Notes under the pieces: model-generated
The model's database searches: none
What the model saw: the letters and a program-made list of their open reading frames with translations, nothing else
What the model was told of the DNA's origin: nothing
In this document: piece after piece, positions 57,357-64,000 of the stretch
Layout of the letters: each line of letters starts with the position of its first letter
How positions within the stretch are numbered: the stretch's first letter is position 1
Source of the DNA: Timema cristinae
Lineage: Eukaryota; Arthropoda; Insecta; Phasmatodea; Timematidae
NCBI GenBank assembly: GCA_039000515.1
Contig: JBCFYV010000100.1
Span: forward strand, 26,656,818 to 26,720,817
Direction: 5' to 3'
DNA: 64,000 nt
Position numbers and translations under genes: made by a program

Positions 57357-57917
57357 GTAATGGAGGTAAAACCAGGCCTTGCATTGAGGTGCAACACTGG
57401 ATTTTTCTCGCATCCCCTACCATCCCACCTTAAGGGTGCCATTTATTTGAACGCTAAAAACAATGCTAAAATCCCGCACTATTTCAGTCCAAAGTGTTAC
57501 AGAATATGTTACACTGTGTGACAGGGTTGAAACTATTTGTAAGTTGTGAAACCATCCGACTTTTCCAGACTTTAAATATATCCGCATTAACCTGGAGAGG
57601 GGATATAAAACGAGGGATGAATCCCATTTGTAACTCCTCCTCCCTCCAACTAATGCAATTGGTCGAGATGAGTCCCCGACAATCCAGCATATTGCAAGAC
57701 TGACGCCTTAAGAGCAGTGCGTTTCCTAAATTTATTTGATAACGGCCCTGGATATATTCTCCCAGCCTGGCGACCCTAGTGTCATTAAATCTAGTTTCTA
57801 TTCCCTATTGATTATCTTAATTAAATAAATTTAAATAACCAAAATATGACTGTTACAATGTTTGGTATGCGACTAAAAGGGCTCTTTCAGTAGCTAATAT
57901 AATTGCTGTTGTGGGGT
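57357..57917. other. unassigned sequence
   Basis: CACCTTAAGGGTGCC near 57427 resembles a solo end of the TTAA foldback family. Overlapping 68- and 69-codon frames (57484-57703) have no support. Confidence 0.35.
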
Positions 57918-58690
57918 GTGATGAGGTGAATTGGATAGACACCTAGCTCAGGATAAGGATATGATATAAGGTGGATTGGATAGACCTAGCTCAGGATAAG
58001 GATAGGATGTAATAAGGTGGATTGGATAGATCTAGCTCAGGATAAGGATAGGATGTAATAAGGTGGATTGGATAGACCTAGATCAAGATAAGGACAGGAT
58101 GTAATAAGGTGGATTGGATAGACCTAGCTCAAGATAAGGATAGGATGTAATAAGGTGGATTGGATAGACCTAGCTCAAGATAAGGATAGGATGTAATAAG
58201 GTAGATTGGATAGACCTAGCTCAAGATAAGGATAGGATGTAATAAGGTGGATTGGATAGAACTAGCTCAAGATAAGGATAGGATGTAATAAGGTGGATTG
58301 GATAGACCTAGCTCAAGATAAGGATAGGATGTAATAAGGTAGATTGGATAGACCTAGCTCAAGATAAGGATAGGATGTAATAAGGTGGATTGGATAGACC
58401 TAGCTCAAGATAAGGATAGGATGTAATAAGGTGGATTGGATAGAACTAGCTCAAGATAAGGATAGGATGTAATAAGGTGGATTGGATAGAACTAGCTCAA
58501 GATAAGGATAGGATGTAATAAGGTGGATTGGATAGACCTAGCTCAAGATAAGGATAGGATGTAATAAGGTGGAGTGGATAGAAGTAGCTCAGGATAAGGA
58601 TATGATGTAGAAAGGTGAGTTGGATAGAACTAGCTCAAGATAAGGATAGGATGTATAAGGTGGAGTGGATAGAACTAGCTCAGGATAAAG
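57918..58690 (+). repeat. 46-bp minisatellite, about 17 copies
   Basis: Units carry GATAGACCTAGCTCAAGATA and AAGGATAGGATGTAATAAGG. Interior copies are nearly identical; outer copies are diverged. Same unit as 10365-10515 and 41002-41145. Confidence 0.96.
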
Positions 58691-58767
58691 AAAGGTAGTG
58701 TAGGACTACATTTGTAAATGCGGCAGTGAACTGTCTAGTTCTAAATGCCATAGGTAGTGCAAGTACA

Positions 58768-59146
58768 TTAAGGTAGTTTGGAAGAAGACTCGAGAAAAGG
58801 CCAGTGTTTTTGCAGTTTTTATGGCAACATTTTTTTGGACAAAATAAATATAATATTGCTCCAATACAAACATAGAATTTAATTTTCTTCACATGGTGAA
58901 CTCAAATTTCTTGAATATCTGTCAAGACTTCCGGAATTTACTGAGAACTTTTTCTCTTCATTTAGAACGTTTGTTAGATAATGCCGCCATGCTCATGGCA
59001 GATATTCAGGAACTGTTGATTTCAACATCTTAACAAAATTAAACTCTGTACTGGAGCGATATTTGAATTTTTTTATAGAAACTTTTTTTTACATAAAAAC
59101 GGCAAAAAAAAACACTGGCCTTTTATCGCGCTCCATTCCATTCCAC
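58768..59146. mobile_element. TTAA foldback element, copy 4
   Basis: Starts after TTAA 58768-58771; arms contain GCAGTTTTTATGGCAAC and its near-complement near 59090. The right TTAA has mutated or been lost. Confidence 0.75.
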
Positions 59147-59884
59147 CTATAGAGAAATGAGTCAAATATATATTCTTTACGTTCGATACTTCCCTGCTCA
59201 CGAAAAAACTGTTTATTCGAGGGGTTTTCCTTCTCTTTTATTGGCGTTTTAATAAGTGTATGTATATTACATTGAAAACAAATGAAACCTATTTTATAGT
59301 ATGTATTGCGAAATTATGTTTAACATTTAAAATACGAAAGGTACCCAACTATTTTAGTTGGCAAGCCTGCGCGCAACAAGACGAGAGGGAGGAAACAAAC
59401 AAAAAAACAGGAAGGTAAACACCTGGCTTTACCTGAGGCAGGCAACACAATCCAAAGGGCCCTTCCCTTGTTCTGCCATGACCCCAACCTATCCCAACGT
59501 TCCCCGGCCTTGGCTTCATCCATTTCTTCCCTTTCCAAACTTGGGGCAACAAAAGAAACTAAGGGAAGGGGGGACACCCGCCCCTTGTGCGCTTTCAAGC
59601 TCTTCTTCCCTTGTCTTTCAACAACATCTACCCTCGCACCGGTGCCCTTACCATGTCGGCCAACCAGTGCAGCTTTTCCTTCTATTCCATCATGATGGAA
59701 GGGGGGAAAGAAATTCGGTACTACCTCAACAAATTCTTGGTTCTCTTTCTCGTTCTACTTTTCGGTCGTTTGTTCACATTGTAGCTTGGAAGCAGCCAGT
59801 TGGGTGTAATAATACTATGAAATAAGAGCGGCTTTGAAAACACAAATAGATCGGACATGTTTAAACCTAGCAATACCTTATGCT
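59147..59884. other. unassigned, partly G+C-richer sequence
   Basis: At 59340-59820 the base composition is more even and long frames exist on both strands (155 codons plus at 59358-59825; 92 codons minus at 59320-59598). Both products are low-complexity (Pro/Ser-rich or Gly/Arg-rich) and match no family I know. It may be an exon or transposon interior. Confidence 0.3.
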
Positions 59885-60374
59885 CATTCTGTAACGTCTG
59901 CGGATTGAACTAACGGTCCCGGATTAGATTCCAAGCATTGACAAAAAAATATGTTATAATTGGTGGAATTTGTGGGCTTTCCCGTCCACAGCGATGAATT
60001 GACGGCTGGAAGACCCGGTGTTGTGACCATTCCAGAATTAAATTAGTTTATAAGGCGTGTATTGATATAGTAATCAGTTCATAAAGTACTCGTTAAATAC
60101 TCAAATATAAAAATATATTTGTTAAACTTCCAAAAGTACACTAGAATTTGCCTTATTATTTAAGTTTACCAGTTAAGGTAGTAAAATAACAGCCGCCCTA
60201 CTTAAAATTATTTTTTATTTTAGAGTATTTAAAGTGTTCTTACTGAACCGACTGATTATCAACACACGACTTAAAAGCGAGCTTAATTTCAGATAATATA
60301 CAACGCCCCATCACCAGGTCCATTGGATTTACACTATAAAAGAGTGCGCTCCAATTTTACAAATGGTATTTTAT
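59885..60374. other. unassigned sequence
   Basis: A tRNA-like stretch may exist at about 59895-59945. Nothing firm. Confidence 0.3.
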
Positions 60375-60445
60375 TTATTTTTGGCCGCACCCGGAATTGA
60401 ATCTGGAAGCCTATAGACTGAGCTGAGACCTGGTCGCCAGAACGT
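60375..60445 (-). repeat. tRNA-like SINE head, diverged
   Basis: Complement reads CCAGGTCTCAGCTCAGTCTA and CCAGATTCAATTCCGGGTG, the A- and B-box positions. Confidence 0.5.
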
Positions 60446-60484
60446 CAGTCCACGTTATTTATTGCTGTCACCACCAGGCGCTGG

Positions 60485-60724
60485 TCACGTAATGTGGCCA
60501 ACGTCATATGAACAATGAAATGAGCCCACGTGCTGACAAGCTTTTCTTTTGTAGCATCGACCTGGTCGCGAGTATGGCTGTGGTCTTAAAGGATCAACTT
60601 CTCTCCTTCGCACAAATTGTAGCAAATAAAAATGTTTTTCTTCTCCATAAACACAGTCCACAATAAAACTGATGATACACACTTTACAGAGGATTGAGCC
60701 CCACGGCAGAAGCCAAACTTTCAA
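60485..60724 (-). CDS. small unknown frame with a hydrophobic N-terminus
   Basis: 79 codons from ATG 60724. Residues about 9-27 (SILCKVCIISFIVDCVYG) could be a signal peptide, followed by a basic tail with three cysteines (RCYKRKACQHVG, FHCSYDV). No homology recognised, no upstream promoter or poly(A) signal identified. Probably chance. Confidence 0.12.
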   Translation of the reverse strand: MKVWLLPWGSILCKVCIISFIVDCVYGEEKHFYLLQFVRRREVDPLRPQPYSRPGRCYKRKACQHVGSFHCSYDVGHIT

Positions 60725-60974
60725 ATAAAAATGTTATTATTTAATGATTTTGTAAGGATAGTAAAATAATCAGATACGGTAAAATCCCAAAGTAATATCT
60801 CTTCGGACATTTTAAAGAATTTTGGGAGATATTTGCAACCTAGTTGCTACACAGTTTTCCGAGTATATTTCCCCAGTTTTTCAGGAGCGTGGGAACCCTG
60901 AGTTATGGATAAGATTCCGTACAATTTTCTTAAGAATTACCTTATCTGATAACATGAAGAAAAGGTTGTTATTG
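60725..60974. other. unassigned sequence
   Basis: Nothing recognised. Confidence 0.35.
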
Positions 60975-61214
60975 GCACTGCGTCTTAGTACTTATTTAGA
61001 TTATACGCTTATGCACTAATTACACCAATGGATTTTAGGGATTAGGCAGGTTTAATTGAAAGGAAGTGCACCCGCATTTACGTGAAGGGAGAGTGGAGAA
61101 CACTTTAGCATAAATTCGGTGCACTCGAACGGGATTGAACTCCGATCTCAGTCCTCGGCAGTCTATTCTAACACGAGAGTCGCGCCTTAGACCATGCGAC
61201 CACAGAAGCGGGTT
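60975..61214 (-). repeat. SINE-B, nearly full length
   Basis: Complement of tail, body (CACCCGCATTTACGTGAAGG) and head (CTTAGACCATGCGACCACAG). Abuts repeat R1. Confidence 0.88.
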
Positions 61215-61350
61215 TGAATAAAAGTGATTGTGTCTATTTTCACTTGTTCATACGTCAAGTCATGTGATCCTCCACTGTTACTTATGACGTTATGATAGAT
61301 ATTATCAATACCTAGCAAATAACGCTGCGCATAGTAAAATGTTATCAATG
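61215..61350 (-). repeat. dispersed repeat R1, copy 7
   Basis: Complement of the R1 order: TACGTCAAGTCATGTGATCC, ATGATAGATATTATCAATACC, AAAATGTTATCAATG. Confidence 0.65.
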
Positions 61351-63542
61351 TTTGGCTGCTACAGATTCTAAAAGGACCTTCCAATGGAAATTGAACTCTA
61401 GTATGATGCTTAACGTAGCAAACTTGAAGAAAAGACAAAAAGTTGTCTCATTTTTGAACCAGAAGGGGTTTTATTCAACTAACGATGTACTAAATAAATC
61501 AATTTCCATAGAAATGTTAACTATACATACTTCAAAAATTTGATACGAAAAAAAAAATAGCATGACATAAAATATTCAAGCATAATTTTATTTCTGCTAC
61601 CTGGTTCCTCTGTAATATTTATTTTTAAGCACTCAAATTAAGGCACCGCCTGCCTAGATTGAAATATCCTGATACTGCAATAAAACCATTAAAACAATCC
61701 CAAATGAACTTAAGAGTTTTCTGCTGCGAGTGTTAAAAGTTGGCTTTGATTGAGAAAGGATTAGATAATATATTTTTCTAAGCATTTCCTTTTGCTCTCA
61801 TAACTGCATATTGCATGTGAAAATTTTGTGAAAATAGCTCATCTTTAAAATATATAGCTTCAAGTGTAACGTTCTTAATCCATAGGAACATGATGACAAC
61901 TTTCTCCTTCATTTTGAAGTATTTTGATAGAACAAACCACTGCTTAAATAAAGAGGGATTTCTGGACGTCTGTAACGCACCTATAAAAATTGAGGAAAGA
62001 GATATTTCAAATAAAAGATTTTTATCGTTAATAGTACTACAACTTTACAATGATAAGTTATTTCGTATATCAAATAGTTGCGCAGAAATGATGAAAATGG
62101 GAAAATTTCCCTCATGTAAAGTACCCTCAAAGTCATTTTCATGAGAAAATGAGATCGTGTTTATAGTGATAAAGTGTATCTATATATAAAATTTAATTGA
62201 TAGAGAGAATTTTGATAAAATTGATTTCTCTTTTTGCCCTTTACTAAACTACCCTTAACTTAACTTTAAGGTTTGATCTCTAATTACAAAAAACCGCCAA
62301 AGGAACTTTACGAAAACCCTAGTTGCAAAGTTTTAGCCCAATCGAAAAAATAGTTTCGGCTCTAGCACGAGGTACCGACAGACAGACAGACAGCATTGCG
62401 AAAACAACTTTTTTTTTGTTTCAGCGGGCAATGAAACGTAGACATTTACAAAAAAATCTAGAGTTCAATTTTTTTGACGATAGCAATACTTTCTCTGTTA
62501 GGTGTCGAGAGAAAGCAACAATGATGAAGTGAATTTAACTGCATAGAATAATGTTCTAAAATATTATAATATATTTAATAATGCGTAAAAACATAGCCCT
62601 ATAAACTATGTTAGGATGTTGCACTATAGAGTCGGTATTGAAGCGCAGCTTCCCGATTTGAGAGTATAAATATAAAACTGTCACTTTTTGTAAGCGCCAC
62701 TGCATTTTCAAAACTAAAATAGTTTTTTTTATCTTAAAGCCCAAAATTCCCGGGTTTCGCTCCCGTGTATATAAAACATCTTTTAACAATTTTAGATAAT
62801 CTTGGAAACACCAAAATGTTTTAAAAGAAACTACAAACCTTGTCTTATCTCTAAAAAATATAATCAGTAATAACTTTGAATATCAGTGATTATATTGCTG
62901 TTTGGTTTAAGTGTGATTATTGATTTTTCAAAATTACCAAACATGTAACGAAATTTTATAGAAACTTTTTGATTATTTCAAGCCATGCAAAGACTTCGTT
63001 TTTCAGACTACTGTAGTGTTTTGACAGTGTGAGAATTCTTTCTCCTAGTCAACTTCTCAAATGTTGCTTTATTTATTTATCTCAGTACTTGCTGGTGCTA
63101 AGAAGATGTCTTTTGTCTTCCAACGGTCGTCTAGTGACTTGGTTGCGCGGTTAGTAACTATAAACAAAAGACAGGGCTCTTGCATTCATTAGTGAGGGCA
63201 CCTTGAAACACTTTCTCAGGAGACATGGCGCCTACGGACATCAAGTTGAAAACCACAGGGTTGGATGAAACCAGCATACCTCATTAGCACCTCTCAGACT
63301 TGTTTAAGGAGCCAGCAGTTCAAAAAGTAGGTTTGTATTCCTATTCAAAATGGGAAATCAAAACAAATCCATACCAAGACTCGTGTGTTGACTCACAGCC
63401 CATATCTGTGAGCTACCGGGCTTTGCTCGTGGCGTCACTCATTTCCGACAGTTACAAACACCAAAGACTCATACATAAACCATATAACGTTGTTAAGAGG
63501 AGAGAGCTCTAATGTCAACATACTGTTATGTGAGGCGATCAG
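61351..63542. other. unassigned AT-rich sequence
   Basis: Frames at 61352-61543, 61890-62144 and 62323-62532 are unsupported. CAAAGTTTTAGCCCAATCG and (GACA)n near 62318-62392 resemble a retroelement 3' end, but only one copy is seen. Confidence 0.35.
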
Positions 63543-63776
63543 CCTCTGTGGTCTTTTGGTAAAAGTTCTCGGCTACAGATCAAGAGATCCGGAGTTCGAT
63601 CCCTGGCGCTACCAGAATTTTTCTGTGAATCAGCGGAGTCTGTGAAGGGGTAAACTGAGTCTCGTGAGGCTAAATGAGAAGCTACTTGAATAAATAGGTA
63701 GCAGCTCCGGTCTATAAACTTGAGATTAGCGGTTGGAGGTTCCGCAAATGCTGGCACTCATCGCTAACGGCGGTGG
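63543..63776 (+). repeat. SINE-C, fuller copy
   Basis: tRNA-like head CTGTGGTCTTTTGGTAAAAG and GGAGTTCGATCCCTGGCGC; body shared with 45486-45757 (TTTTTCTGTGAATCA, GAGTCTCGTGAGG, GAAGCTACTTGAATAAA), ending near TCGCTAACGGCGGTGG. Confidence 0.85.
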
Positions 63777-64000
63777 TTATTCGATTGGTATAGCTCGCTT
63801 GCGGACTTCCAACATGGAATTTTTATTATTATTAACTTAAATTATTACTTTCGCCTTTTATACTAATAAAGGTGAATAAGGTGACCTCGGAGTCGAATCT
63901 GGGGAGTCGTGACCCCTCCCCCCTTCTAGTCGTGTGAGACTGGGAGGGGAGGCCAGATAGCGGGGTATGCCGGCCAAAAGATCGAGTTCTAGAGCAGTAC
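63777..64000. other. unassigned sequence to the window end
   Basis: A pyrimidine- and G-rich stretch near 63900-63960 has no recognised function. Confidence 0.35.

Noticed and set aside
59358..59825. 155-codon plus-strand frame, the longest on that strand
   Set aside because: Low-complexity product, competing open frames on the other strand, no recognised domain; kept only as a composition note.
62318..62400. LINE 3' end with (GACA)n tail
   Set aside because: Resembles such ends, but no second copy or coding sequence is present to support it.

Overview
This window looks like AT-rich, gene-poor nuclear DNA of an invertebrate animal, most probably an arthropod. It has tRNA-derived SINEs with (TAA)n tails and target-site duplications, hAT, PIF/Harbinger-like, pogo-like and TTAA-flanked DNA transposons, a Mutator-type transposase relic with a YqaJ-like nuclease, several minisatellites, and no bacterial operon structure. 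The arthropod assignment is inference from the transposase and nuclease family types; no species can be named. I found no convincing intact host protein gene and no functional tRNA or rRNA gene.

Layout. 0-4 kb: a partial SINE, a long 39-bp minisatellite, and a decayed gene of about 170 codons on the minus strand (3255-4061) split by a SINE. 4.25-7.5 kb: a nested stack. A hAT-type element was entered by a Harbinger-like element, which was entered by two SINEs; a truncated SINE hit the hAT right end; then a 492-bp tandem duplication formed between SINE tails. A second hAT copy (10.7-12.0 kb) keeps transposase C-terminal fragments and provides the empty site for the Harbinger insertion. 7.9-8.7 kb: a second hAT-type non-autonomous element. 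13.7 kb: a LINE reverse-transcriptase scrap. 20.1-22.0 kb: the most gene-like object, a Mutator-like transposase fused to a YqaJ-type PD-(D/E)XK nuclease on the minus strand, broken by frameshifts. 28.3-29.3 kb: a pogo/Tigger-like relic. 34.7-35.5 kb, 43.0-43.3 kb and 57.9-58.7 kb: minisatellites of 44, 57 and 46 bp; the 46-bp unit recurs at 10.4 and 41.0 kb. 46.5-47.0 kb: a second Harbinger-like copy. 47-59 kb: four copies of a foldback element flanked by TTAA, other inverted-repeat elements, and a TIR element with a MADF-like reading frame (54.7-55.2 kb). The rest is AT-rich sequence with diverged repeats.

Two SINE families (called A and B here) have different tRNA-like heads but the same 3' tail, which ends in an octamer-like GGTGCTAA followed by (TAA)n. 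This suggests one LINE partner mobilises both. A third family (C) has an unrelated body. Most computed reading frames are translations of SINEs or minisatellites and should not be taken as genes.
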